This document shows, piece after piece, positions 39,908-49,361 of a DNA stretch of 64,000 bases. The stretch's first letter is position 1, and each line of letters opens with the position of its first letter. The stretch spans positions 372,001 through 436,000 of the forward strand of contig JAPFFF010000003.1 in the NCBI GenBank assembly GCA_039105265.1. The letters run 5' to 3'. Source of the DNA: Tritrichomonas musculus (lineage: Eukaryota; Parabasalia; Tritrichomonadida; Tritrichomonadidae). The notes beneath the pieces were generated by a model that saw nothing but the letters and a program-made list of their open reading frames with translations, did not search any database and had not been told where the DNA came from. Position numbers and translations under genes: made by a program.

Positions 39908-41554
39908 TCATTCATCGTCGTTTGAAGAAATAAAAACGACAACGACAGATACATTATCTGTAGATCCTGAATTTAAGGCAGAATCTCTTAACTTTCTGGC
40001 AGCTAACATTGGATCAATTTCTGGCTTCACAATACTTGCAGCATCTTGATCAGATATCACATCCCATAGTCCATCACAAGCAAAAATCAAAATACAGTCT
40101 TCATTTATATCAGTTTGCTTGATAAAAGGAGTTGGATTAATTACATCTCCTAGAGAAGAATCACCAAGACATCTTGAAATTGCCAAAATTCCATTGACGC
40201 GACCATTTTCTACAAAACCACCATGACTTTCTATATATGCTTTCTCCTCAGGCATTTCAGGCTTATGATCAACTGTTAATCTTATTACTTCATCGCTATT
40301 TTTCATAATTAATATACATCTGGTATCGCCAACATTTCCAACGGTTAATTGGTTCTTTGATGACTCAATAATACCAAGACAGACTGTTGTTCCAACATAA
40401 GGCCCCCAAGATTTAATAGACTCGTGAATTTCATGGAAGGAAGTTTCAATTGCTTTTTTCATATCATTTTGAGCTTTAATTTGTTGAGACAAAATGCTGG
40501 GCATGTTATTACCAGCGTATTCTGATGCTTCTCGTCCACCATGACCATCAAAAACACCGATAAGAATGTTGCCAGATTCATTAAAATCTTGCTGGACAAT
40601 TGCGAAATCTTCCATCATCTCTCTAACACCTATTGTTTCTGAAGCACCAATACGAACAGAAAGATTAGTTGATTTATTTTGACAAGATATATTTTGTGAT
40701 GAATCATTTTTATCCGTATAAATCGTTTGAAATCCAGACTTTTTTAAAGCTTCTATTTGATGAGCTCTTCCTTCTGCCATTCTTCTTCCTTTAACAGATT
40801 TGAATAGATCATTGCGAATTTTGAAAGAACGATAAAATGGAGTACTGATTAATTCGCTAATAATATTTTGTATTTCACTATTTCTATTAAGAGTGGCCTT
40901 GATTTTTGGTAGTTGCAATGAGTTCTGGCTCGAAAATGTTAATACGGTTAATTTTATATTTTTTGATATACATTCATTGATATTATTAATAGAAGTTTTT
41001 TTAAGTTGAATTGGAGATAAACGTAGTATTTTGAGATTAGAGTTTGATTTAATTAGTGAAACAATATGAGATGAGACCGAATCTGAAGCACCTGTTGATT
41101 CTAAAATCAGTGCCTCAAGACGAGGGTGCCCTATGCTGGCATCTAAAATAGCTTCAACACCTTCATTATGAATTTTATTTTCTGATACATCTACTTCTTT
41201 TATAGAAGTAGATGCCTTCATGAATCTAGCAAATTTAATAGCTTCATTTTTGGTTAATGAAGAATCACGAAAAGAGATTTTTGTTATCATCGAATATGTT
41301 TTTAAAAAGTTAATTCCAACATTAATAAATTGCGGGCCTATATCTTTTCCAGTCAAAACAAGTGAAAGATATGTGGTGCCTTCTGGCTGATTTTTACATG
41401 AGTGATAGAAAGCGTAGGCCATTTTTTTAAATTTACTGGAATTTTTAACATCTGGTGGTTGCGCATCAATTGTTTCAAGAAAATCAAGAAAAATAGTTCT
41501 GGCTGTTAGATTGACAATTTTTTGTGCTTTTTCACGACTAGCATCAACACCCAT
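39908..41554 (-). CDS. LRR-PP2C fusion: leucine-rich repeats plus PPM-type protein phosphatase
   Basis: This 548-residue protein has ribonuclease-inhibitor-like LRRs at ~65-200 (MITKISFRDSSLTKNEAIKF, IKEVDVSENKIHNEGVEAIL, LKILRLSPIQLKKTSI) and a complete PP2C domain at ~300-545. Catalytic metal motifs are intact: GVREMMEDFAIV, IGVFDGHGGREASEY, GNVGDTRCI, DHKPEMPEEKAYIESHGG, FACDGLWDV and STDNVSVVVV. LRR plus PP2C also occurs in yeast adenylyl cyclase and in PHLPP, where the LRRs target the phosphatase. A 10-bp inverted repeat (41568-41602) lies just before the ATG. An active Mn2+/Mg2+-dependent phosphatase is expected. Confidence 0.92.
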   Translation of the reverse strand: MGVDASREKAQKIVNLTARTIFLDFLETIDAQPPDVKNSSKFKKMAYAFYHSCKNQPEGTTYLSLVLTGKDIGPQFINVGINFLKTYSMITKISFRDSSLTKNEAIKFARFMKASTSIKEVDVSENKIHNEGVEAILDASIGHPRLEALILESTGASDSVSSHIVSLIKSNSNLKILRLSPIQLKKTSINNINECISKNIKLTVLTFSSQNSLQLPKIKATLNRNSEIQNIISELISTPFYRSFKIRNDLFKSVKGRRMAEGRAHQIEALKKSGFQTIYTDKNDSSQNISCQNKSTNLSVRIGASETIGVREMMEDFAIVQQDFNESGNILIGVFDGHGGREASEYAGNNMPSILSQQIKAQNDMKKAIETSFHEIHESIKSWGPYVGTTVCLGIIESSKNQLTVGNVGDTRCILIMKNSDEVIRLTVDHKPEMPEEKAYIESHGGFVENGRVNGILAISRCLGDSSLGDVINPTPFIKQTDINEDCILIFACDGLWDVISDQDAASIVKPEIDPMLAARKLRDSALNSGSTDNVSVVVVFISSNDDE

Positions 41555-41567
41555 GTGGAATGATTTG

Positions 41568-41602
41568 TATTGACCTTTAATTTTAACCTTTTAAGGTCAA
41601 TA
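41568..41602. promoter_or_regulatory. Inverted repeat TATTGACCTT / AAGGTCAATA upstream of LRR-PP2C
   Basis: Two perfect 10-bp arms are separated by 15 bases, and the near arm starts 14 bases upstream of the ATG. The AAGGTCAA core also occurs alone upstream of the genes at 3476, 4160 and 21548. It could be a binding site for a dimeric factor. Confidence 0.45.
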
Positions 41603-42222
41603 TTCCAATTGGAGATAAGATAGATAATAATTTTTTTTTATAATGAAAACTCAAAAACATATAAAAACAAAATCCAAAGAATGGGTATAATAAAAACTAT
41701 TTCAAAAAAGAAGGTTACGAATATGAATCACAACCAATTTGATAATCAATATCGACCATCAAATAAGAAAAAATGATTATTTATATATACATGATTACTG
41801 TTTTAATTCTCTATTAGTAAAATTATGAAATATTAATGAATACTTGTAAAAAATAAAAATCCAAAAATCAACTTGAAAAACATTGACCTAATTTATAAAT
41901 TTACTAACATTGATATACTATACGAAATACAAAGATAAACACAAATACTTTGTTATTGTTTCCAGAATTTTTTTTTAAATTCTTATGAGAATTATCATCG
42001 AGATTAGATTCAATAAGTATTAACACCATACATAACTATATTTCATTTGATTCCAATAAATACAAGGATATTCATTATGGAAAAAAAAAAAAAAAAAAAA
42101 AAAAACTTTTCATATGTATTACTAAATTCAACATCACTCTCTACTTAAAATATGCATCAAAAGTAAGCAATATATATTCAATCAAATAAATTGGATGATG
42201 AGAAGCGAAATAATTAATGTTA
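41603..42222. other. AT-rich spacer with a 25-base poly-A tract
   Basis: This 620-bp spacer contains an A run of about 25 near 42080-42105. No gene is seen. Confidence 0.45.
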
Positions 42223-43866
42223 CTAAAAATTAAATTCAGGGCATGAAAGAGGTAGCTCCTTCTTGGTTGGATTAAACATAATCTCGACAGATATATTTGT
42301 ATGAAAATTAACGTTTGTTTTGAAAGCAAAATTTTCGATTTTTTTATAATCTAATGCTTTTGGAAGAGTATCGTCAGGCTTTATGATACAATACATAAAA
42401 AATATGAATGTTGGAGACACTAAGGGAACGAGTTCTTTACATGATTCAGGATTGTTCAAAATCGTAACATTAGCAATTATTGCAAGAATTGCTTGCCGAA
42501 ACCTATCAAATTTAGCATTCAAAGCAGTTTCAAATTCACTAATTGCTGAATTTGCTTGCACAACTTGGCCAAATTTAGAGAGCATTTTTTCGGTAATAAT
42601 TGAATTAGCTAGATTACAGTCTAGTTGATCAAAAATAGAATCAGCCAAAAATTGCAAAGAAGCAAATTTAAAGTATTTCTCTGAGATTTTCTTTTTGAGA
42701 TCATTGAGAACTCTATTAAATTCGTTTGAACCTATTTCGAGTTTCATTGAATCCAAAAAAGCTTTTTTTAAATACGGGCAAACAATTGATGAAGCTGTAC
42801 TCATTGCATCATAACAAAGAGATTTGGCTCTTTTTTCGATTTCTGCGATTTCAGGTTTTGGTTTCTTTTTTTGAATGCATTGGTAAAAACTTAATGCTGA
42901 ACAAAAGAAGCGAATTGAACTATCTTCATTTTTAGTTGTTGTTCTTATATCATCAAGCATCAAAAAAACACCATCAATAGAATCTTTTGGTAGAACCTTT
43001 CCTTTACTGTCAACGATTTCCTGTGATAATTGATAACCAGGAAAACCAAGTTTTGATTTGCTTAAATCATACCAGCTTCGAACTATAGATTCATTAATAG
43101 ATGGTAAAGATGAAGATTGAGAAGCTAATTTGATAGCATGTATAGTAATATCTTCATCAAACGAATCAGATGAATCTTCATTACTACCTAAAAGGCTGAT
43201 ATAACTGCGAGAAATGTCTCGATCAGTATCGTAGTCAACATCATCAACAAGATGAAGAACATGCTTTTCAACTTGGACATTATTGTTATCATTATTGTTA
43301 TCATTATTGTTATCATTATTATTATTATCATTAGTTCTAATATTATTATTGATTTCGTTATTTTGATTTACGCTTGTATCACTTTCATTTTGAGGATGAC
43401 GTTTTTCATAAGTAAAACCTGACATTTCTGATGGAATTGGATCAGTTTTTAAGTATACAGCAAAAGCCGATGTTACTTTTGGCTTGTTTGACATTTTCGC
43501 ACGTGCTTCCTCAGTTTTAACTTCCATTCTTTCTGGTTTTAATAAGTATTGTAAATTAATTTTATAATCACCGTACTGTCTTTTCTCGCCTTCATTTGTT
43601 ATTCGAAATAGTTTCAATAAAATATATTTTTCTTGCATTTCTTTCATATCAGGATCAGCTTTGATGTGAACTGGAAGACGAAGTCGTCTATTAACGATAA
43701 ATAAATTTCCTTCTCTTTTTGTTGCAAGTTCGTGACTTTCTTTTCGAAAAATTAATTCGATAACGGTTTCATTTCCTTCAGGCAAAGCAGCTTCGACAGA
43801 TTCAATATATCCATATACTATTCCATGAACTATTGGAACTTGATTTACTTCTTCTTCTTCATTCAT
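42223..43866 (-). CDS. N-terminal C2-like plus DIL-like C-terminal protein
   Basis: The 547-residue protein starts at ATG 43866, because the frame further upstream has only TTG. Residues ~10-150 resemble the NT-C2/EEIG1 membrane-binding fold (YGYIESVEAALPEGNETVIEL, GNLFIVNRRLRLPVHI, YKINLQYLLKPE). Residues ~165-205 are an Asn/Asp run coded by a GTTATCATT-type microsatellite. The C-terminal ~250 residues look like a helical DIL/dilute-type cargo domain (YFKFASLQFLADSIFDQLD, ITEKMLSKFGQVVQANSAIS). Proteins combining NT-C2 with DIL or coiled coils tie vesicles to the cytoskeleton. The domain calls are tentative. The gene diverges from its neighbour with only 18 bases to that neighbour's open frame. 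Confidence 0.5.
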   Translation of the reverse strand: MNEEEEVNQVPIVHGIVYGYIESVEAALPEGNETVIELIFRKESHELATKREGNLFIVNRRLRLPVHIKADPDMKEMQEKYILLKLFRITNEGEKRQYGDYKINLQYLLKPERMEVKTEEARAKMSNKPKVTSAFAVYLKTDPIPSEMSGFTYEKRHPQNESDTSVNQNNEINNNIRTNDNNNNDNNNDNNNDNNNVQVEKHVLHLVDDVDYDTDRDISRSYISLLGSNEDSSDSFDEDITIHAIKLASQSSSLPSINESIVRSWYDLSKSKLGFPGYQLSQEIVDSKGKVLPKDSIDGVFLMLDDIRTTTKNEDSSIRFFCSALSFYQCIQKKKPKPEIAEIEKRAKSLCYDAMSTASSIVCPYLKKAFLDSMKLEIGSNEFNRVLNDLKKKISEKYFKFASLQFLADSIFDQLDCNLANSIITEKMLSKFGQVVQANSAISEFETALNAKFDRFRQAILAIIANVTILNNPESCKELVPLVSPTFIFFMYCIIKPDDTLPKALDYKKIENFAFKTNVNFHTNISVEIMFNPTKKELPLSCPEFNF

Positions 43867-43884
43867 TATCAATTTATTGTTTGA

Positions 43885-45309
43885 AATAACAACTTATCTC
43901 AGAATTTTTTAAACAATTCAGAAATTATTTGGTTAATTAGTACAATTAATTACAAAGAAGATTTATTTGTTAACTCTTCAGATAAATTTCTTTCTAACGA
44001 AGAACGCATATGCTTCTGTATTAAAACTTTTCCCAACCTGATCTCAGAATTTGCTCAAGGCAATATTATTAAAATAAAAGAACTTAATATTTTTTTGTCT
44101 TCAGATATAATCAGGGAAATTAATTTCGATATTACTTTACCACAATCCACAGAAATATATTTTTTACAAGTGATTCAAGATTCTCAATTTAGAGATTACA
44201 CAAATTATTTTGGAGCAATGAAAATTTTAACAACAAATAAATCAAATTGCTTTCGTTTTATATCAATTGGATTAGATATTGCATTATTTAATCTTTTATC
44301 CCAACAAAAATTTGATGAATTCGATGAAAAATTGCTTTCTTTTTGCTGTTTACACATGATTGATTTCAAGTTACAGTCTCAATACGATCAAAATGTTTTT
44401 CCTTTTTCATTTTTTATGCAATGGTTTGATCAAACATCAATTTCGGTTCAAAATAAATTTAATTTTTTTGTTATCTATTCAAAATATTGTTATAATGATG
44501 AGGAGTCACATCAAATGTCTCAATATTTAGATTCTTTTACCAAATATTTTTGTGACCCGAAAATTTGTAGAAAATTAGCGTGGATCATGTATTATATTTC
44601 ACGAAATAATATTGAAAATATGCGTTTTTTCATTCATTTTTTTGCAGAAATTAGATTTGAAGGGTATGAATTTGATCAAAATTTTTTAAAACCTTACTTA
44701 ATGCTTTGCTTATATATACTAAAAGTCTCATCAACATCAAATTTCGATAATATTAGTAATGAAATAGTTGAGGATTTATTTGACAACCAAAATGACTTAT
44801 TTGACATAGCACTATCAACGAATGATTCCTTGATATATACAAATATTTATCAGCTTTTAATAATATTATATCAGATAAAAATACAAAAAAAAGATGAGAA
44901 TTTAACCAAATGCGCAAATTCACTTATTGAATCAAAGATATTATATAATCTGATACACTTGTGTAAAAAAAGCGATTATAATATATGCGAATTAATTTTT
45001 AAATTTTTATCACTTTTGCTTCCTTTCATTAGTGAAATCAAAACTCTTATGCGATTTGCTAATTTAGTTCCGAAAATGGTTGAAATGATTAAATCTGGAA
45101 GCGATGTAAAACCTTACATTAATATCATTGATTTACTTATCGGGAAATTGACACCAAATGCAAACAGTTTACAAAAGCTATTTGATTTAATTGTAGAAAA
45201 TGAAGTATCTGACCAGATACGCTCAATAATTTACGAAAATAATATTGATTATCCAGACCTTTTAGAAAAATGCGATCTTTTGGATCAAATATGCAATAGT
45301 AAACAATAA
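43885..45309 (+). CDS. Alpha-solenoid protein; frame lacks an upstream in-frame ATG
   Basis: The frame is open from 43885 to the stop at 45309 (474 codons) and reads as coherent protein from the beginning (NNSEIIWLISTINYKEDLF, NEERICFCIKTFPNLISEF), yet the first in-frame ATG is at 44218, well inside. The body is helical and repeat-like (FFIHFFAEIRFEGYEFDQ, LMLCLYILKVSSTSN, IIDLLIGKLTPNANSLQKL), like an armadillo solenoid. The start may be an AUG in a tiny upstream exon, a non-AUG codon such as TTG 44095, or ATG 44218 after decay of the 5' end. The closeness of the divergent gene (ATG 43866) leaves little room for an upstream exon. Function unknown. Confidence 0.55.
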   Translation, partial: NNNLSQNFLNNSEIIWLISTINYKEDLFVNSSDKFLSNEERICFCIKTFPNLISEFAQGNIIKIKELNIFLSSDIIREINFDITLPQSTEIYFLQVIQDSQFRDYTNYFGAMKILTTNKSNCFRFISIGLDIALFNLLSQQKFDEFDEKLLSFCCLHMIDFKLQSQYDQNVFPFSFFMQWFDQTSISVQNKFNFFVIYSKYCYNDEESHQMSQYLDSFTKYFCDPKICRKLAWIMYYISRNNIENMRFFIHFFAEIRFEGYEFDQNFLKPYLMLCLYILKVSSTSNFDNISNEIVEDLFDNQNDLFDIALSTNDSLIYTNIYQLLIILYQIKIQKKDENLTKCANSLIESKILYNLIHLCKKSDYNICELIFKFLSLLLPFISEIKTLMRFANLVPKMVEMIKSGSDVKPYINIIDLLIGKLTPNANSLQKLFDLIVENEVSDQIRSIIYENNIDYPDLLEKCDLLDQICNSKQ

Positions 45310-45434
45310 TGTTTTAAATCACCTCATCTATGATTGTTACTTTTAAAAAAGTTTGATGTAATAATATCGTTCTTTTATAAAATAAAAACAATTATATACA
45401 AGCATCAAAGTTATAATAACAAATGAATATAATT

Positions 45435-45803
45435 CTATAATTCTGTTTTTGGATGAGGGGGCGAATTTTCAGATATATCTTCCATTAGGCGAAGGTCTTC
45501 GCCAATTGAAAAAGATATATTGTTTTTTCTTCCAAGTTTGTTATGCTTATTATGATGGATAACGCAAGTTGAAACAATTACAAAAAGCGATAAAATAAAA
45601 AATATACCAAACATTGAAATTGGCCTAACATAATTAACATGGTTTTGAATCGTATTTTGAGCTGAATATCTAATAATTTTAGTAAAAGATGGTGGCCATG
45701 ATGGAGAATCAGTTGGCCATGTTTGCCGTGGAGCTATTTTTGGCCAATTACCTTCATTTTCATGCAACTGGCTTGAAAAAACGAAAAAATAACAGAAAAG
45801 CAT
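45435..45803 (-). CDS. Small type I membrane protein, unknown function (122 aa)
   Basis: The protein has a signal peptide (MLFCYFFVFSSQL), a Trp/Pro-rich ~45-residue ectodomain (NWPKIAPRQTWPTDSPSWPP), one membrane helix (ISMFGIFFILSLFVIVSTCVI) and a ~40-residue cytoplasmic tail with basic then acidic parts. No family is recognised. Its ATG faces that of the eS28 gene across 145 bp, so the two may share a bidirectional promoter containing AACCG-GAA-CGGTT (45904-45916). It converges with the 44-45 kb gene 125 bp away. Confidence 0.6.
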   Translation of the reverse strand: MLFCYFFVFSSQLHENEGNWPKIAPRQTWPTDSPSWPPSFTKIIRYSAQNTIQNHVNYVRPISMFGIFFILSLFVIVSTCVIHHNKHNKLGRKNNISFSIGEDLRLMEDISENSPPHPKTEL

Positions 45804-45903
45804 TAAAATAAAACAAATTTAGCTGAAAAAAAGTAATTATAAAATCTTACAAAAGAAAAATTTCTGACATGTTAAATAAAAAATTTTTGAACGATAGACC
45901 AAA

Positions 45904-45916
45904 AACCGGAACGGTT
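45904..45916. promoter_or_regulatory. Palindrome AACCG-GAA-CGGTT upstream of eS28
   Basis: Two perfect 5-bp arms sit 33 bases before the ATG of the ribosomal protein gene and within the divergent promoter shared with the small membrane-protein gene. A larger version of the same palindrome is placed 27 bases before the ATG at 4160. It resembles paired MYB sites; function is inferred. Confidence 0.45.
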
Positions 45917-45948
45917 AAAATGGTCGGCCTTTTTGATACTAAACAAAC

Positions 45949-46149
45949 ATGGAAGAGGAACAAGTCAAACTCGCCGTTGTCAAACAAATCATCGGACGTA
46001 CAGGATCTCGTGGTGGTGTTACACAAGTTAAGGTTCAATTCATAGATGATCCAGGCCGAACTTTGATCCGTAATGTCAAAGGCCCAGTTCGTGAAAACGA
46101 TATCCTTTCCCTCCTCGAAACAGAACGTGAAGCTCGTCGTCTTCGCTAA
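45949..46149 (+). CDS. RPS28: Ribosomal protein eS28
   Basis: The 66-residue protein is full length for eS28. The core [21 protein letters not shown] and [19 protein letters not shown] with the ending EREARRLR are diagnostic. It sits in the small-subunit head near the mRNA exit channel. GC content of this short gene is higher than that of its neighbours, as expected for highly expressed genes with preferred codons. It has its own promoter with a palindromic AACCG site. Confidence 0.97.
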   Translation: MEEEQVKLAVVKQIIGRTGSRGGVTQVKVQFIDDPGRTLIRNVKGPVRENDILSLLETEREARRLR

Positions 46150-46671
46150 AATATTATTTCAGCAAATGGGTTATCTTTAATAAACATTTTTTTGTTATAA
46201 TTTTCTTCATTTTCTTAATACCTTTTACATTTCCCTCTTTTTTTAAAAAAGGCTCTTATGCTGTAGGATGAGGCTCCTAAGATTGCTTTTAATATTTACA
46301 GATTCAATGCTTTACAATATATTGAATGACTTAGTTAAGTCATTCAATATTACAATTAAGATTTGCAAGCAACCATTTTAATGCGCATATTTTTGTTTTT
46401 TGGATTCAGAAATTCATGATTCCATATTTAATTTTGGAATTCTTAAATAAATCTCTAGAAATCTTGAATCAAATAATCTGTTTTTTTTTAACATTAATAC
46501 TTTTTATATGACGTGAGACATTTACATATCCCAATACTTCATTTATATAAGATGAGGAATGACTGTTTTAAGAGATAAACATGATTATTTTCAAAATGCA
46601 ATGTATTCAAAAAGTTCTCTTTTTTCAACTTAATAGTGAGTTGTTTCTTTCAAAAGAGATTTCATTTACAA
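46150..46671. other. Spacer downstream of eS28 with perfect 32-base palindrome
   Basis: This 522-bp spacer contains the inverted repeat ATATTGAATGACTTA-GT-TAAGTCATTCAATAT (46319-46350) and TCAAAAAGTT at 46607-46616, which is 56 bases before the next ATG. TCATTT at 46662-46667 is the initiator-like motif for that gene. No RNA gene is recognised. Confidence 0.5.
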
Positions 46672-47217
46672 ATGGAAGAAATTGCGAGAAAGTTTGAAGA
46701 TCTTGCAAATAAAATTCCAGATTACGAATCTGATGTATGTGATGCTATTAATTGTCTTGAAAGGGCAACCTTTAGTGGTGTTGACAAAGGAAAAGTTCAG
46801 TTAGAATTGGCAAAAACTCGAATTAAAGAGATGGATGATTTAATCGCGGAAACTCTCAAATTAGTTCCATTATCAAATGAAGTTAATGATCGTCTTATGC
46901 AGTGTTTGGTTAGCTTTCGCCCACGTCTAGAATCACATATAGAACAATTAGAAAGTTTAATTGAAAATCCTCCAAAAGAATCATTATTCCCACCAATAGA
47001 TGATAGTGAAATATTTCCCAAAGAAAAACAAGATACTGAAGATAAAGAAACAGCAAACAATGGCGATGGCAATACAAACAACCAGAATGCGGATAACCAG
47101 GACAATAATGATAAACAAACAATACAAAGTACAGAGAATAGAGTTGAATCAAACGATACTAATTTAGAGCAAAAAGCAGATCAACTTGAAAAAGAAAACG
47201 AGCATCAAAATAATTGA
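46672..47217 (+). CDS. Small helical coiled-coil protein, unknown function (181 aa)
   Basis: I use ATG 46672 (MEEIARKFEDLANKIPD), 6 bases after a TCATTTA initiator-like motif. The frame also extends 36 bases upstream to a GTG. Residues ~1-105 are three or four amphipathic helices (VQLELAKTRIKEMDDLIAE, HIEQLESLIENPP). The remainder is an Asn/Asp/Glu-rich tail. No family is recognised. It is probably a cytoplasmic helical-bundle protein. Confidence 0.65.
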   Translation: MEEIARKFEDLANKIPDYESDVCDAINCLERATFSGVDKGKVQLELAKTRIKEMDDLIAETLKLVPLSNEVNDRLMQCLVSFRPRLESHIEQLESLIENPPKESLFPPIDDSEIFPKEKQDTEDKETANNGDGNTNNQNADNQDNNDKQTIQSTENRVESNDTNLEQKADQLEKENEHQNN

Positions 47218-47526
47218 ATATTTAAATGCATGATTTATTACAAAAATCCGTAATGCAATTGACATAAAAATCCATTTATTAATGAAGCCGCGTCGTATAT
47301 TTAATTTCCATCTATATACACCAATTTCCAAAATTAAAAATTGTTTTTTAATAAAAATAAATACTACCTATTAGCTTGATTTTATATGTATTTATATTTC
47401 ACTCTTCGCTCTTATTCAATTTATGTCAATATGCAATTTGTGATTCAAATCAATTTCAAAGCTTATTGAAATCTCCTCAATTTTAAAATTTGAAATTAAT
47501 CCAACCTTTTTTGAGCACAAATAATC
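47218..47526. other. AT-rich spacer
   Basis: I see no gene or notable repeat in this 309-bp spacer. Confidence 0.45.
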
Positions 47527-49209
47527 ATGGAGAAATTTATCACTTTCAAAAATAATGGTATAAAAAAAATGAATGCCAAAAAATATCCAGATGCTATTCG
47601 CGAGTTTTCAAAAGTTATAGACGAATTAAATCCGTCTAAAGATGAAGAAGCAGTTTTGAAGGGCGTTTGCTTTTTGAATCGCTCTTTATGCTATATATCG
47701 CAAGAAAATTTTGAAGCAGCAACTACAGACGCAAATAATGTTATTAAATTATATCAATCACTTAGAACAGAAGAGCAACAAAAATCAATGACACCAGAAG
47801 AAATGAATAAAGATCCTTTAACAGGTTTATTAAGCCTTGCATATGTGAGAAGAGGCCAAGTTTTTGAATCTCAACTTCAATTTTTAGATGCTTTTCATGA
47901 ATATGCTTCTTCAAATCTTCTTTTACCAGGAGCTGAAGCGCAGAAAGCGCTTCAAAGCCTCTTAAGAAAACTTAATGTACCAGAAATCAACCAGAAAGAT
48001 AAAGAACTTCAACCATTTTCAGTTCTACTTCTTCAATTTATTAATGAAACTGAACTAACCACATCTCTTACATCATTAGTTGAGTATTTATCAAATGAAG
48101 AAATTCCAATTGAAATTTTAAAGAAAATTGATAAAATGAAATGTGCTAATATCCTATTTGCTCTTATGCAACTTTACAAAGAAAACGAATTTATTGCTAT
48201 CAATTGTGTAGTATCAATACGATTAATGGCAGAAAAAGGAATATCTCATGTTTGGAATGGCATATTAGTAATAAAGGATGTAATGATTCATTGGCTAAAA
48301 AGTGAAAAAGTAATTGGTGAGTGTTTGAAATTTTTATACCTTACACCACCCGAATTGTATAAATTTATGGTAAGCAACGATTTTATTTTACCAATAGTAT
48401 CTACATTTTCATTAGATCTTCAGCCAGATGAATTTGAAATCGGATTCTTCCTTCTTTATCAATTTATTCATCCGTCTGATGTTCATACTGTTCTATCATC
48501 AACAGTAATTCCACAAAGAATATTATCACTAAAAACAAATGGCGCTTTAATGCTAATGAGTAAACTTGCAATCGATGGTGATTTTCTTGTCGCTAATTTT
48601 TCAAATTCAGACATTTCATGGATTAGCGAATTAGTTCAGAAAAACCCAGATAACTTAGAGACTGTTATTGCAGCAGCTATAGTTATTTCAAAAATGCTTG
48701 TTTGCTTTGATAATCCAGAAGAAAGTCAGCAAATTCTTAACGATGATGATATTTGCAAGATATTTGACATATTTTCACCATTAACAATCAAAAACTCAAA
48801 AAATATTGATGTAGTTTCTCCATTATTTGCGCTTTTTGCTTTATCAACATCGAGAAAAATTAGTCTTACTAAAATCAAAGAAAACAAACTTATTAGAGCT
48901 GCTTCAGCAATTCTAGCTATGCATATTAAATCAAATATAGGAGTTGTTCAAAATATTATTTCATTCTTCTACGAGGCAGCAGCAAATGGTTTACTTGATG
49001 AGATAAAAGAAACAAAACCAGTTTTGCCAACTGTTATGAATGCTCTCCAACAATATCCAAGTTATCAACCTATTGTAGAAAGAGCAACAGCGCTTGCTGC
49101 TCTATGCGGTCACCCTAATTCAGAAAAACTGCTGAGAGCAGCATGCGAACAGTTTCCAAATTCTTCATTCTTATCTAGATTTATATTACAACATCAAAAA
49201 GATCAATAA
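47527..49209 (+). CDS. TPR plus armadillo-like solenoid protein (UNC-45/chaperone-adaptor style)
   Basis: The 560-residue protein has about three TPRs at residues ~1-140: FKNNGIKKMNAKKYPDAIREF, GVCFLNRSLCYISQENFEAA and SLAYVRRGQVFESQLQFLDA. The 'KKxxxAxxxF' and 'NRSLCY' marks are typical of carboxylate-clamp TPRs. A long helical solenoid follows. This layout recalls UNC-45-type or other Hsp70/Hsp90 co-chaperones, although the UCS domain itself is not recognisable. It is likely a cytosolic adaptor. The frame is clean, and the ATG follows an AATAATC context. Confidence 0.7.
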   Translation: MEKFITFKNNGIKKMNAKKYPDAIREFSKVIDELNPSKDEEAVLKGVCFLNRSLCYISQENFEAATTDANNVIKLYQSLRTEEQQKSMTPEEMNKDPLTGLLSLAYVRRGQVFESQLQFLDAFHEYASSNLLLPGAEAQKALQSLLRKLNVPEINQKDKELQPFSVLLLQFINETELTTSLTSLVEYLSNEEIPIEILKKIDKMKCANILFALMQLYKENEFIAINCVVSIRLMAEKGISHVWNGILVIKDVMIHWLKSEKVIGECLKFLYLTPPELYKFMVSNDFILPIVSTFSLDLQPDEFEIGFFLLYQFIHPSDVHTVLSSTVIPQRILSLKTNGALMLMSKLAIDGDFLVANFSNSDISWISELVQKNPDNLETVIAAAIVISKMLVCFDNPEESQQILNDDDICKIFDIFSPLTIKNSKNIDVVSPLFALFALSTSRKISLTKIKENKLIRAASAILAMHIKSNIGVVQNIISFFYEAAANGLLDEIKETKPVLPTVMNALQQYPSYQPIVERATALAALCGHPNSEKLLRAACEQFPNSSFLSRFILQHQKDQ

Positions 49210-49361
49210 CAGAAAACAGCTAAAAATAATAAAAATTATTACATATTCTGAAAATTGATAAATCTAGGATATACATATATATGAGTTAGAAATCACAAAT
49301 TTTCATTTTATAAATAAATATAGAAATATCCACAGAAAGATTTTTATTTGAAGAAAAAAAG

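Noticed and set aside
42080-42105. Poly-A tract as a sign of retroposition
   Set aside because: Homopolymers of 16-25 A or T are scattered through most spacers here. No target-site duplication or processed-gene body is next to it.
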